Assembly (NCBI GenBank): GCA_025353725.1
Contig: JANXOF010000016.1
Coordinates: 124,001 to 188,000, forward strand
Reading direction: 5' to 3'
Origin: Polyangiaceae bacterium
GTDB taxonomy: Bacteria > Myxococcota_A > Polyangia > Polyangiales > Polyangiaceae
Length of the DNA: 64,000 nucleotides
In this document: positions 10,401 through 19,000 of the stretch, one piece after another
Layout of the letters: each line of letters begins with the position of its first letter
Numbering within the stretch: the stretch's first letter is position 1
Notes under the pieces: model-generated
What the model saw: the letters and a program-made list of their open reading frames with translations, nothing else
Database searches by the model: none
What the model was told of the DNA's origin: nothing
Position numbers and translations under genes: made by a program

Positions 10401-11279
10401 GGGGGCGTCCTCGTCACCGCAGACCTTTACTGTGAGACGATGCCAGCCCTCACGGAGCGTCAGCGCTACGCCAAAGCGCTCGCTATCGAGATCTCGGTAT
10501 CGAGTATCTTTCATCACCTCGTTACCGTCAAAAAACACCTTTATGGCGCCCGCGGCACCGAACCAAATCGAAAAGGGACGCCCGCTAGCGATGCCCTTTC
10601 TCTCGCGGGTGTCGCGCAGGAAGGTCGTTGCGTACCCGCACACCTTTTCGGAAGGCCGAATCATTGTGCCTAGATCGACCCAACCATAAGGAAAGACGTC
10701 GGGCGTCATGCGATTCATGACAGGGCGCTCTTTGCCCTCGTACGTGCGCGTCAGTGTCAGAGGGTCTTTGAGCTCTTCTTCGGGGCCGAAAGCGCGGTCG
10801 ATTCCGTCTTTACCCTCGTTGTCGAACGGACCCGCGACAACCCATTGACCGACAAAGCCGAGAGCTTTGACCCGCGCTTTCGCCCCCGCCAGATCGCCTC
10901 GACGTCGACGTGCGTACGCCTCGAGCAGGGCCGCATACGCGCGCAGCGGCGGGGCGAGGGCTTGTGTCTCGGCGAGACTGTGAAGCGCCTCCTCGACCTC
11001 GGCCGGGTCGCCTTGATCCCACTCCGCCCAGAGTTTTCGCAGCGGAACGTACCCGAAGGGCATTCCGCCGCGTACGACATCGGCGGAAAGCGTGGTGAGC
11101 CGCGGGAGGCGCTCCCCGACATCCGCGACGGCGACGCGCGAGAACGGCGGCCAAAGGACGGCTGAGCAGACGAGGGCGAGAAGGCAAAGCGCTCGGGAGA
11201 GGCGAACCGGGCTTGCATAAGCCCTGCGGCGAAGGTGCAGCACCCGCAAGGTTGTCCGCGCAGATCGGTCCCGCGTCAA
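7479..11279 (-). CDS. TPR/DUF3857/transglutaminase-core protein, exported
   Basis: First gene of the six-gene unit. After a signal peptide it has an N-terminal region with a beta-sandwich-like segment shared with the downstream paralogue, TPR repeats (about residues 420-640, e.g. RALELAPDD and VLELRPQE), DUF3857 (about 660-860) and a transglutaminase core with an intact triad: Cys955 in FGDCKDKA, His998 in FDHAIAY and Asp1011 in YLDGT. An active cysteine peptidase or acyl-transfer function in the periplasm is possible; the substrate is unknown. The longest frame begins with TTG at 11279; a GTG at 11243 would give a better-placed signal peptide (hydrophobic stretch LCLLALVCSAVL). Both copies have the same 1266-residue length when counted from the longest starts. 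Confidence 0.85.
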   Translation of the reverse strand: MTRDRSARTTLRVLHLRRRAYASPVRLSRALCLLALVCSAVLWPPFSRVAVADVGERLPRLTTLSADVVRGGMPFGYVPLRKLWAEWDQGDPAEVEEALHSLAETQALAPPLRAYAALLEAYARRRRGDLAGAKARVKALGFVGQWVVAGPFDNEGKDGIDRAFGPEEELKDPLTLTRTYEGKERPVMNRMTPDVFPYGWVDLGTMIRPSEKVCGYATTFLRDTRERKGIASGRPFSIWFGAAGAIKVFFDGNEVMKDTRYRDLDSERFGVALTLREGWHRLTVKVCGDEDAPMFALRLADPSGAPDLTIESDASPAHSKEAAAVRFRKGEKPAAPVVSGPIAAFERLVAKDDVAATEAYARYLVLTQSGDPSENRARDLARRAAEKARTIPRALLAGDLAENRNQRALWIERAEDLASRGASREDRIDTLLARAGHARGGANWRDAIPFYDKVLALDPDNIPANLARVELYAEAGLRETALTSLEATLARRPRSVALLRATAAALRELERTTEASELTSRYAQLRFDDTTVMAERIELALARRDADAASRWVERLVDTNPDSGRALAAAAHTYIGLGERAKAIAMHRRALELAPDDVTTLRSLADVYALGGQTDEQLRLLRRVLELRPQEKDVREYVAHTEPSRARADEAYARPASEFLKLRELPAKGQNRRTLVDLQVTTVFPNGLASRFHQIVFQPLSDTAAAEGREYAFSFEADNETVQLRGAKIYKKSGSVVEAIESGEGPTDNPGMAMYSSARAFYVHFPRLDPGDVVELQYRVEDVTARNAFADYFGEVVYMQSAEFIARSEYVLITPKSRQFYFNKPNVAGLVQSAIEKGDTKIWHFTAENVTPLDVEPMMPPMTESLGHVHVSTYKSWDDMGRWYWGLVRDQFTADDEVRRRVLELTKGMTDDKAKVRAIYDFVVQRTRYVALEFGIHGFKPYRCAQIFARGFGDCKDKATLIVTMLKEAGIQATIVILRTGMRGDFETEPASLAPFDHAIAYVSSMNLYLDGTAEWTGSNELPPMDHGALALQINEGKPKLVHLPEPTAEDSVARKQLEATVGADGSAGIDVHVDVSGASASAWRARYHATATQTQRLQEDLASEMPGVEISKVTSNDLEDVEQKVQLRASGRAQAYARKDGESWTVAVGAKEHMVRSWTPLSSRRREMRIFNLGTQENETVVKLPKGAKVTASPHTAEGKSPFGAYKIDVETLGDTARVKTTVTVTKSRVSVREYPAFRAFCEQADRELGQSLTYTLRAGGAGSP

Positions 11280-11384
11280 GCTGGGGAGAGGGCGTGGGCT
11301 TGCGCGGCTCCAGGACCGGCTCGAGGGTGAAAACAGCGAGTCCGCGCTTCGCGAGAAGCCCCGCCTTAGTGTATCTACCGGACC

Positions 11385-12365
11385 GTGACGTCTGCCCCCG
11401 AATCACCTCCCCCCTCGCAACGCGCAAAAGCGAAGCGCTCGTCGCTGATCAAGGGTCTGGTCAAGACCGTACGGCCGCACCAGTGGGTGAAAAACGTTTT
11501 CGTTCTGGCGCCCATGTTTTTTCACAAAGACTTGGTCTCGGCGGCGGTGAACGGCGATCCATCGCTCAATCTACGCGTTACGGGGAAGGCGTTTCTGGGG
11601 ACGATCGTGTTCTGTTTGCTCGCTGGCGCCGTCTATACGATCAACGACCTCGTCGATGTCGAGGCCGATCGCGTCCACCCCGTGAAGCGCAACCGCCCGA
11701 TTGCGGCGGGGGCAGTCCCGGAAAAGTTCGCGTGGCCCTTTACGCTCGGGCTCGTCGCCGTGGCGCTAAGCGTTGCGGTCCTCAAACTTAACTGGATGTT
11801 CGCGTTTGTGGCGGCGCTCTATTTTTTCGAGAATATTGCGTACAGCTTCAAACTCAAGAAGGTCGCGTTTCTTGACGTTGGGCTAATCGCGTTTGGGTTC
11901 GTGCTGCGGGTTTACGCCGGTGGACTCGCGACCGACACGAAGGTGAGCGGCTATATGCTCGCGTGCACCGCGCTTCTTGCTCTTTTCTTGGGCTTCGGCA
12001 AAAGACGCCACGAACTCGAAGGCGAGCACGCGGGTAAACAGCGTGCGGCCCTTGAGGCGTACTCGAAGTCCTCGCTCACGGCTGCGCTGGGCATGACCGG
12101 CGTGGCGACGGCCGTGACCTATCTTGCCTATACGCTCGACTCGGCGACGCAGGCGTTTTTTCAAACGAACTACTTATGGCTCACGGCACCCTTCGTTGTC
12201 TTTGGCATTTACCGATTCCTTCTGCTCGTCTCGGGACGCATCGGCCGCGGCAAAAAGAGCGAAAGCCCCACCCAGGAAATGCTCAGCGACGTCCCCTTCG
12301 TATTAAACCTAGTCGCCTGGGCCGTCGTGGTCGTCGCAATCGTCTACCGCCTCCGCCCAGGGTGA
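11385..12365 (+). CDS. UbiA-family transferase, decaprenyl-phosphate phosphoribosyltransferase-like
   Basis: A polytopic membrane protein of 326 residues with about eight or nine hydrophobic segments. RPHQWVKNVFVLAP near the N-terminus, the first Asp motif NDLVDVEADR, and HPVKRNRPIAAG directly after it are hallmarks of the subgroup that includes mycobacterial Rv3806c (5-phosphoribosyl-1-diphosphate plus polyprenyl phosphate). In other bacteria this subgroup is annotated as UbiA prenyltransferase, so the exact lipid and acceptor are uncertain. Starts with GTG. It is transcribed away from the large minus-strand operon; the 105-base gap must hold both promoters, but I see no clear motif. Confidence 0.85.
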   Translation: MTSAPESPPPSQRAKAKRSSLIKGLVKTVRPHQWVKNVFVLAPMFFHKDLVSAAVNGDPSLNLRVTGKAFLGTIVFCLLAGAVYTINDLVDVEADRVHPVKRNRPIAAGAVPEKFAWPFTLGLVAVALSVAVLKLNWMFAFVAALYFFENIAYSFKLKKVAFLDVGLIAFGFVLRVYAGGLATDTKVSGYMLACTALLALFLGFGKRRHELEGEHAGKQRAALEAYSKSSLTAALGMTGVATAVTYLAYTLDSATQAFFQTNYLWLTAPFVVFGIYRFLLLVSGRIGRGKKSESPTQEMLSDVPFVLNLVAWAVVVVAIVYRLRPG

Positions 12366-12371
12366 CTCTCG

Positions 12372-13256
12372 CTACTTCGGCGTGCGACGGAAAACGATAT
12401 TGTCGAAGTAAACCTTCGCACTTCCGGCTTCTACGAGGTTAAACACGCCGAACCAGAGCTGTGTTGGGTCCGCATTGACTAAGGCATGAGTCTTGGCGGG
12501 TTCGTCGATACTCGCTCCGGCGAGCAGAATCTTTCTGGAAAACTCTCCTACCGATGTTTGAGCTAGTACTACGGATAAGTGACGCCACTCATTTACGCTG
12601 GCTGATCGGTAGTTCGTGTCGGGGGGCGGGTAATCGCTCGCCACGTTTGCGGGACGAGACAAGTAGCTTCCTGTCTGCTGACGGCTCACTAGCCCGTGTT
12701 CTTTGGAAGGGAACCCCCCTGAAGGCGCAAAAGCTAGAAGACCGAGTGCCTGGTAGCTGTGGGTGGCGGATTCGACTCGGACGTCAAAATCGAGGCTATA
12801 TCGAGAGTATGCCGTCGGGTCCGAAGGGGTAATCTTCCTGATAAGTTTCGTCAGCGGGCCGCACTCCAGCCCTGTCGACCCGTCAACGCCACCTCCGTCG
12901 ACCTGCTTCGGCTTTACGTAACCCGGATCGTTAAGAACGGTCCATCCAGGAGGGACTTGGTCGGCGGTAGTCGGGGCCTCAAAGTCCTCGCAGACAAAAT
13001 CTCCGTCTGCACTGCCATCGCGCTGTAAGTCGCAGAAACGGCGTTGCCCGCCGTCCCCGTTTGCATCGGGAAGAGCGTTGGTTTTGGCGTCGGACCCACG
13101 AACGTTCGCGGCGTCGCCTCCGTCGGTTAGAGCGCTGCTGATACTCGTCGCTCGGTAGTCAGCGTCGAGGCCGGTAAGCAGATTGCACGCCGCGAGCGAT
13201 ACGGCTGATAGAGAGACGGCTGCGAGCTGTCGTGCGTAGCGACTACGAAGAGCCAT
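12372..13256 (-). CDS. Lipoprotein, CNLLTGLDADY family, copy 1
   Basis: About 294 residues. A basic start and hydrophobic segment end at SLAAC (Cys24), followed by NLLTGLDADY, then a low-complexity Asp/Ala-rich linker and a beta-rich domain of some 220 residues with conserved WRHLSVVL and VYFDNIVFRRTPK near the end. The C-terminal domain looks like a concanavalin-type jelly roll, as in many secreted surface proteins, though this is judged by eye. The ATG (13254-13256) overlaps the upstream stop as TAATG. The second copy at 14410-15333 shares the start, the FCD..R.G segment and the C-terminus. Function unknown; cell-surface exposed if lipidated and exported. Confidence 0.8.
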   Translation of the reverse strand: MALRSRYARQLAAVSLSAVSLAACNLLTGLDADYRATSISSALTDGGDAANVRGSDAKTNALPDANGDGGQRRFCDLQRDGSADGDFVCEDFEAPTTADQVPPGWTVLNDPGYVKPKQVDGGGVDGSTGLECGPLTKLIRKITPSDPTAYSRYSLDFDVRVESATHSYQALGLLAFAPSGGFPSKEHGLVSRQQTGSYLSRPANVASDYPPPDTNYRSASVNEWRHLSVVLAQTSVGEFSRKILLAGASIDEPAKTHALVNADPTQLWFGVFNLVEAGSAKVYFDNIVFRRTPK

Positions 13257-14194
13257 TAGAACGTTCCTCGTACGGAGCCGCCCGTTGGACCCAGGCTCAC
13301 CGCGACTGACGGGCCCGAGGCGCTCGACGACGGCTTTCCCCAGACCAGTCCGTAGACGCCGACGGCGGCACCGGCGCCGGCGACCACAAAGCCGACCGTC
13401 GAAACAGTGCCGAGGGACCGCCCTGCACTCGCGGCGTCCTGGGCAACTTGTGAGCAATCCACTCTGCTCGGGCATTCGTCCTTGGCCGTCCCGGCTTTGC
13501 CAAACGCCATCAATCCCGTGACCATTCCAAGGGCGGCGCTGACGGCGGCCGTCCCGAAGCCCGCATAGACGAGCGGGCTTATTTTGCCTCCTGTCGCCTC
13601 GGAGAGGGAGGTCGCAGTCGCTTTAGTCGCATCTCCGACGTTTGCGTCGACCTGCTGCGTCTCACCCTCGGCAAGCGTGACGTGGATCGTATGATCTTCG
13701 TGGCCTTGCGCGCGTACCACCACCGTGTGCGTACCCGGATTGACGGGCAGCGGTACGCCCATGGATGCCGGGCTCAAGGCTGTACCATCGCGTAGAAATT
13801 CAGCATCAGGCGGCGCCCCGGTGGCCCTGACGGTGAGCTTCGGCACCCGCGCTTCGAGTGCCGCAGTTTTCTTTTCGGCCTCTTCTTCGATAGCCGAGCT
13901 TCCTTCGATTTGCGCGCGCGCGTGCGCCTCGACCCAGTGGCCGAGCGCCTCTGTCAGCTTCGAGGTCCTCTCCTCGCACGCGGCCAGATTGATGAGCGTG
14001 ATGGCCTTCATATCGAGACGGAGGCTTTCCACAAAGTGCGGGATGGCCTCTTCGCACTTTCCGTCTTGCGCCAGCTGGTAGCCGAACTTTACCTGCTCGC
14101 GTGCGGCTGCAGGGTCAGCGGCCCGAGCCTCGGCTCCCGCAAGCGTGACGGAAGCCCCGAAGGCGAAAGCGAAAACCGCACGACCAAGCCGCAT
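13256..14194 (-). CDS. Exported TPR protein with PEGA-like and membrane segments
   Basis: 312 residues from the ATG at 14192-14194, which has GGAG just upstream; longer frames to 14260 lack a signal peptide at the start. Signal peptide ending near AEARAAD, a TPR-like helical region (residues about 30-120: QVKFGYQLAQDGKCEEAIPHF), then a PEGA-like beta segment (NPGTHTVVVRAQGHEDH), a Thr/Ser linker, and two hydrophobic segments near the C-terminus. This architecture recurs in Polyangiales next to kinases. It is likely to sit in the periplasm or inner membrane as a cargo- or surface-binding protein; no catalytic motif is seen. Confidence 0.82.
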   Translation of the reverse strand: MRLGRAVFAFAFGASVTLAGAEARAADPAAAREQVKFGYQLAQDGKCEEAIPHFVESLRLDMKAITLINLAACEERTSKLTEALGHWVEAHARAQIEGSSAIEEEAEKKTAALEARVPKLTVRATGAPPDAEFLRDGTALSPASMGVPLPVNPGTHTVVVRAQGHEDHTIHVTLAEGETQQVDANVGDATKATATSLSEATGGKISPLVYAGFGTAAVSAALGMVTGLMAFGKAGTAKDECPSRVDCSQVAQDAASAGRSLGTVSTVGFVVAGAGAAVGVYGLVWGKPSSSASGPSVAVSLGPTGGSVRGTF

Positions 14195-14409
14195 GCTCTC
14201 CAGGGTACCTGCGCCGCGGGGAGAGCAGAAGCTTCTTTGGAAACGATCGCACGGTCGCAAAGAAAGTCAGTAAGTGTAGGTCTGCGACACGAAAGTAGGG
14301 CATTCGCAGCGTGGTAAATCCCCCACTTTCGAAGGGGCGTGCGCCGCACTCGCCGACACGGCCTCTCTCGGGGCCACGACAAACGTGCGTTAGGCACTCT
14401 CCTTCAGGT

Positions 14410-15333
14410 TCACGGCGGAGTTCGACGAAACATCACGTTGTCGAATCGGACGCGCGCGCTTCCACGCGCGGGTCCCGTGTAAAAGACTCCAAGTCGCACA
14501 AAAGTCGGAGAATCAGATGTAATATCCACGATTTTTGCAGCCCTCTCGACAAATTCTTGCTTGTCGATAAGGAGGGTCTGTTCGAAACTTGAAGAGGTCA
14601 CGTTCGTTTTCACGAGCGAAAGGTGCGCGTGACGCCAACTGAGAGGCTGATTCTCGAGCGTCGGAGAGCCGACGGTCTTCGCTACTCTTCCTACAATGTG
14701 TGGTGTCTGGGGACCGTAACCGGCAAGGCCATGCTGCTTCGTGCTCGCGTTAGGATCGTTCGTGAAAGTCACTAGCGCGAGAGCTTCGTAGTCGAAGGTA
14801 GAAGAGAGGATGTAAAAATCGAATTCGAGATCATACCGCTTATACGTGTTAGCCGTATGCGTGTTGCTGAATTGTCTATACAGATACTTTTGAGGCTGCG
14901 CCGTTGACTCAGCTCCGCTGAAAAATTCGGCAGCATTCGACCCGTCGACTCCACCGCCCGTGCGGAGTTCCAGGCGTCCGTTGTTCGTTCCGTTTTCTAT
15001 GTTCCAGCCATTAAAATTTGCATCGCCAGTTTTAATGATGACTTCCGCATCTGTATCGAATGCCGTGCAGACGTAGTCTTCGTCGTTGCTGACGCCACGT
15101 CGCAGAGCGTCACAGAAAGGGAGCGTTCGCGCGTCCGTGGTTGCGTCGGGCGCTCGAGTGGTGATGGCGTCTGTCTCGCGAGTGCTGTCCGTGCTGCCGG
15201 CCTCTGGTAAAAGAGCTTTCTCACTTTTCGCCTGATAGTCAGCGTCGAGTCCGGTCAACAGATTGCAAGCGACAAACGAGAACGACAAGGCGAACGGAAA
15301 ACCGCGGGCGAAATTTGGAACACCGATCCGCAT
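14410..15333 (-). CDS. Lipoprotein, CNLLTGLDADY family, copy 2
   Basis: 307 residues from ATG 15333, giving a short signal peptide ending at SFVAC (Cys23); the frame is open to 15393 but the extra residues are not signal-like. The mature start NLLTGLDADY, the FCDALRRG segment, the LSWRHAHLSLV segment and the end VRFDNVMFRRTPP align with copy 1. Overall identity is moderate, so the duplication is old or under diversifying change. It lies 62 bases downstream of the kinase gene and 215 bases upstream of the TPR gene, so it could be co-transcribed with the kinase. Function unknown. Confidence 0.8.
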   Translation of the reverse strand: MRIGVPNFARGFPFALSFSFVACNLLTGLDADYQAKSEKALLPEAGSTDSTRETDAITTRAPDATTDARTLPFCDALRRGVSNDEDYVCTAFDTDAEVIIKTGDANFNGWNIENGTNNGRLELRTGGGVDGSNAAEFFSGAESTAQPQKYLYRQFSNTHTANTYKRYDLEFDFYILSSTFDYEALALVTFTNDPNASTKQHGLAGYGPQTPHIVGRVAKTVGSPTLENQPLSWRHAHLSLVKTNVTSSSFEQTLLIDKQEFVERAAKIVDITSDSPTFVRLGVFYTGPARGSARVRFDNVMFRRTPP

Positions 15334-15395
15334 GATCTTCAGGCTAACCGCGCCGCGTCGTAGAAAAGAAGTCTTTGGAGACGCTCGTACCAAAG

Positions 15396-16805
15396 TTAGA
15401 AGGGACGGTAAAGGTCCCCCGTAGGCGCCGGAGTTGCGCTTTTTCGGCTGACACTCGAAGGTCCTCTTGGAGGTGCCTGTACGACACTTACCGATACCGC
15501 TTTCGCCCCCGATGCGTCGGCGACCGCCGAAGGCGCCGGTGCTGCGTTCACGGAGGCCGCTACCGCTTCCGGCTTCGCAAGGTCCACGAACGTCGATGCC
15601 GTTGTGGAGGTCTGCACCACGGCGGGTTCTACGAGCTCAAGTGGTGCAGGATGCTCGAATTTGGTGACAGCGTTCGCTTCGCGACCGATCGACGGTTTGT
15701 CGCTCGCCCGCATCGTTAGCGCGAAGGTGAGGGCGCTCGCCACGAGTGCGAACGCGACGGTGCCCGACACGAATACAGCTCGCCTGGAGGTTGCGTCCGC
15801 GCGGCTGGGAGCTCCCGACAAAGACATTCCCGTTTCGCGCGGCCCGCCTCTTTCCGAATCGCGTCTCCCCACGATGGTTGGAAATACACTCGTCGCGTTT
15901 CTCGGAGGCGGCGCCGAGCGCGTTCCAATCGGTTTGCCCGGGTCGAGGCGCACGCGCCAAAGTTCTCGGCGCATCTCGGTTGCCGACATCCATCTGTCTT
16001 TTTTGTCGAACCGCAGCGCACGTGCCACGAGCGCCTCGACGTTCGCAGGTACGCCCGGAAGCACGCGCGACACAGATCGCGCCTGTCGTGTTGCGGCTTT
16101 GACCAGATGCTCGGACGAACTCTCGGCGACGTGGACGAGTTCGCCGGATAGCAGCGTAAACATCGTCGCACCGACGGACCAAAGGTCGGTCTGCGTGTCG
16201 ATGTCCTTAGGACGAGAGAGTGCCTGCTCCGGCGGCATGAACGCGGGAGTGCCAATCATCTGCCCGGTCTTTGTGGCCGTCGCGCCCCCGTGTTCATCGA
16301 GGATCCGCGCAATACCGAAATCGAGCACCTTGAGAATACCATCTTTTGTGATGAAAAGATTTGATGGCTTGATATCGCGATGAACGATCTGCTTGTCGTG
16401 CGCAAGTTCGAGAACCTCGAGCAACCGATCGACGTAGCCGAGTACCTCGTCGATGCCGAGCTGGCCGCCGACGCGCACGCGACGTTCCTCGAGGGTCTCG
16501 CCTTCGAGGAGCTCGAGCACGAGGAACGCAACTCCGTTGTGGTCGGCGTCATCGTCGAGAACGCGCACGGTTCCAGGGTGCTCAAGGAGGTTTGCGAGAT
16601 AGGCCTCGCGCATGAATCGGCGGGTGATGTCGCGCGACTTGCAGAGATGATCGTGAAGGAGCTTGACCGCGACTCGGTTGCCGTTGCGATGGGTGGCGCG
16701 GAAGACCACGGCTGTCCCTCCGACGCCGAGCACTTCGTCGAGGAAGTACTTCCCGCATAGCGTCTGCCCGATGCGATCGCGGGCGGAGGCGTACGCGACA
16801 TCCAT
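15396..16805 (-). CDS. Membrane-anchored Ser/Thr protein kinase (PknB type)
   Basis: 469 residues. Residues about 18-290 form a Hanks-type kinase: Gly loop GVGGTAVV (27-34), Lys48 in VAVKLL, catalytic HRDIKPSN with Asp144, DFG at 162-164, and GTPAFMPPEQ in the P+1 region. A single membrane segment follows around residues 341-362, and the C-terminal 110 residues outside are Ala/Ser/Thr/Pro-rich with no domain. All catalytic residues are present, so it should be active. ATG start with TTGGAG upstream. Genes for two lipoproteins and a TPR protein follow, a plausible output or sensor set. Confidence 0.92.
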   Translation of the reverse strand: MDVAYASARDRIGQTLCGKYFLDEVLGVGGTAVVFRATHRNGNRVAVKLLHDHLCKSRDITRRFMREAYLANLLEHPGTVRVLDDDADHNGVAFLVLELLEGETLEERRVRVGGQLGIDEVLGYVDRLLEVLELAHDKQIVHRDIKPSNLFITKDGILKVLDFGIARILDEHGGATATKTGQMIGTPAFMPPEQALSRPKDIDTQTDLWSVGATMFTLLSGELVHVAESSSEHLVKAATRQARSVSRVLPGVPANVEALVARALRFDKKDRWMSATEMRRELWRVRLDPGKPIGTRSAPPPRNATSVFPTIVGRRDSERGGPRETGMSLSGAPSRADATSRRAVFVSGTVAFALVASALTFALTMRASDKPSIGREANAVTKFEHPAPLELVEPAVVQTSTTASTFVDLAKPEAVAASVNAAPAPSAVADASGAKAVSVSVVQAPPRGPSSVSRKSATPAPTGDLYRPF

Positions 16806-16976
16806 ACTCCAACGGTATCAGACGGAACCTTACGGTCACGCTAAGTATCTGTAATTCTTTATGTATTCTAGTGTAGAGACGGCCGGTCCAATGGGCTCGC
16901 TAGAGGGGGGGCGCGCCTAACGTCCCACACGGAATGGGGCGCTCGCAGGGCGAGTTGCTACGCTGCTTTGACCACC

Positions 16977-17729
16977 ATGACGCGTACCCCTAAGGCCGAA
17001 CGCTTGCGGGATAGACCCGGCCCCTGGGTTGATCTCGGGCTGACTCTACCCATCTTTTTGACCTACCAAATCGCGGTTGTGTTCCTGGGTGTGCAAAACG
17101 GGACCGACATGGTGACAGGGGCGCTTCTTCGGCTAAGCGAGGGTGACCGCACCACGTACCTGCTCGCCACGTTCGCAATTGGCGTGATCTTCGCGGGCGT
17201 TTTCGCGCTGCTCGGCCGCGGCCAGGCGTTTCACCCTCGCAAGTTCGTTCAGATTGCCATCGAGGGCGCTGTGTACGCGGTGCTGATGCGCCTGGTTGCC
17301 GGCTATGTCGTTGTCCGCGTGTTCGCGGGCACCATCAAGGACGAAAGCCGCTTTGTCGGCTTCATCATGTCGCTCGGCGCTGGCTTCTACGAAGAACTTA
17401 CGTTTCGCGTCATCCTTTTTGGACTCGGCGCGAAGCTTCTCACCTGGCTCGTCACGAAGCAGAATATCGAGCTAACGACGACCGCCTCGCCTGCACGCCG
17501 TTTCTCATTCATGTCGCTGTCTGTGATGTCCGCCTGGGCGGTCGTCTGCGCGATCGTGTTTAGTGCCGTTCACTACATCGGCCCCATGTCCGACTCTTTC
17601 GCGCTCCCTTCGTTCTCGTTCCGCTTCGTTTTAGGGCTCGTTTTGACTCTTATTTTCGTCACCCGAGGGTTTGCCGCGGCAGTGTGGACTCACGCGCTCT
17701 ACGACGTCTGGGTGCTCGTCTTCCGCTGA
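16977..17729 (+). CDS. CPBP family intramembrane metalloprotease
   Basis: 250 residues with about seven hydrophobic segments. The CPBP (Abi/Rce1-like) motifs are present: EELTFR (EExxxR), a second His in FSAVHYIG, and the C-terminal WTHALYDVW, where the usual Asn is Asp. Bacterial members process or protect against peptides, or have unknown targets. The frame opens at TTG 16968 but the ATG at 16977 is a more likely start. Its 3' end overlaps the convergent MFS gene by 31 bases. Confidence 0.85.
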   Translation: MTRTPKAERLRDRPGPWVDLGLTLPIFLTYQIAVVFLGVQNGTDMVTGALLRLSEGDRTTYLLATFAIGVIFAGVFALLGRGQAFHPRKFVQIAIEGAVYAVLMRLVAGYVVVRVFAGTIKDESRFVGFIMSLGAGFYEELTFRVILFGLGAKLLTWLVTKQNIELTTTASPARRFSFMSLSVMSAWAVVCAIVFSAVHYIGPMSDSFALPSFSFRFVLGLVLTLIFVTRGFAAAVWTHALYDVWVLVFR

Positions 17730-18973
17730 TCGAGGTTTTCTCGCGCAGACTTCAGCGCGAGAGCCACGAGCGTGGCCAGAACCATGCCCAAAGCGCCGGC
17801 GACGTAGGGTGAACGAGCTCCGAGCGTGCCATACAGCCAGCCGCCAAACGCCGGACCGAACACGCGCGCAAGGCTCGCGACAGATTGACTGGTCCCGAGC
17901 GTTGCGCCCTGTGCGCGAGGGTCGGCACGCTTCGAGACGTAGGCCGAGATCGAAGGCTGCGTGAGCCCGTTGCCTAGGGCGAGTAAACCACCGGCGACGT
18001 AGAGCGCCGTGCGCCCGTAGCTGGGCGAGGCGGCGAGTCCGGCGAAGGCAAGCGCCTGAATCGCAGTCCCGCTGCGAATCAGCGTTGATTCGTCGACCCG
18101 CTTCGCAAGGGGTCGGATGAGGCCCCCCTGCACGCCCGCGGCGACAACGCCGATGAAACAGAGGACGAGGCCCGTTTCGAGAGGCGTCATTCCGAACTTG
18201 TCGTCCGTGAAGAAACGGAACGTTTGATCGAGCACCGTGAAAGAGAGCACGAGGATAAAGTTCACGAACACGGCGCGGGCGATCCCGGGCCGCGCGAACG
18301 CCTCGCGTGCGGCCGCGAGGTTGAGCGGTGAAAAGCTTCGCTTTTGCGTCGATCGTCGTTCGGCTGGAAGTGACTCGGGCAGCCGGAACGTTACCCACGC
18401 GAGGTTCACGACCGAGAGGCCCGCGGCGAGGAAACACGGAACTGCACCGGCGCGCCCAGTGATGCCGATGCCGAGGGTGAGGCTCGATAGCGAACCGCCG
18501 ATCGCCGGTCCAAAAATGAAGCCGAGGCCGAAGGCCATCCCGATCATTCCCATGCCGCGCGCGCGCTCTTCGGGCTTCGTGACGTCGGCGATGTACGCCG
18601 TTGCGGTCCCTAAATTGGCTGTCGCGATACCGCTCGCGATCCGGGCCACAAAGAGCCACGCAAGGCTTTGCGCGTAGAGTAAGCCAAGACCGAGGCTTGC
18701 CATCCCCAACGCGGTCGCGAGCACGCTCCAGACGAGCACCGGGCGGCGTCCAATCCGGTCCGATAAGCGACCCCAGACGGGCACGAAAAGAAACTGCATG
18801 AGCGAGTACACGGCGCCCAGCAGCGTGCCGACAAGCTCGGTGGTATGAAAGGTGTTTCGCGCCTCTTGTGCGAGGAACGGCAGCACCAGACTAAAGCCCA
18901 AGATATCGAGGAAAACGACGAGAAAAATCGCGCCTAGACCAGGAATCCGAGTCCGTTTGTTCGGGTTCACCAT
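17699..18973 (-). CDS. MFS transporter, TetA/drug efflux type
   Basis: 424 residues, twelve predicted membrane segments. The motif A loop between segments 2 and 3 is GRLSDRIGRRPVL, and the inner half-repeat loop carries RPLAKRVDE. DILGFSLVLPFL in the first segment is typical of the TetA/DHA1 group of proton-driven drug efflux pumps. The ATG at 18971-18973 is preferred over a TTG nine bases upstream. It is the last gene of the operon that starts with the histidine kinase, 27 bases after tlyA. The substrate cannot be predicted. Confidence 0.85.
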   Translation of the reverse strand: MVNPNKRTRIPGLGAIFLVVFLDILGFSLVLPFLAQEARNTFHTTELVGTLLGAVYSLMQFLFVPVWGRLSDRIGRRPVLVWSVLATALGMASLGLGLLYAQSLAWLFVARIASGIATANLGTATAYIADVTKPEERARGMGMIGMAFGLGFIFGPAIGGSLSSLTLGIGITGRAGAVPCFLAAGLSVVNLAWVTFRLPESLPAERRSTQKRSFSPLNLAAAREAFARPGIARAVFVNFILVLSFTVLDQTFRFFTDDKFGMTPLETGLVLCFIGVVAAGVQGGLIRPLAKRVDESTLIRSGTAIQALAFAGLAASPSYGRTALYVAGGLLALGNGLTQPSISAYVSKRADPRAQGATLGTSQSVASLARVFGPAFGGWLYGTLGARSPYVAGALGMVLATLVALALKSARENLDQRKTSTQTS

Positions 18974-19000
18974 CGGCTTCAAGACCTTACCTCGGTCGTC

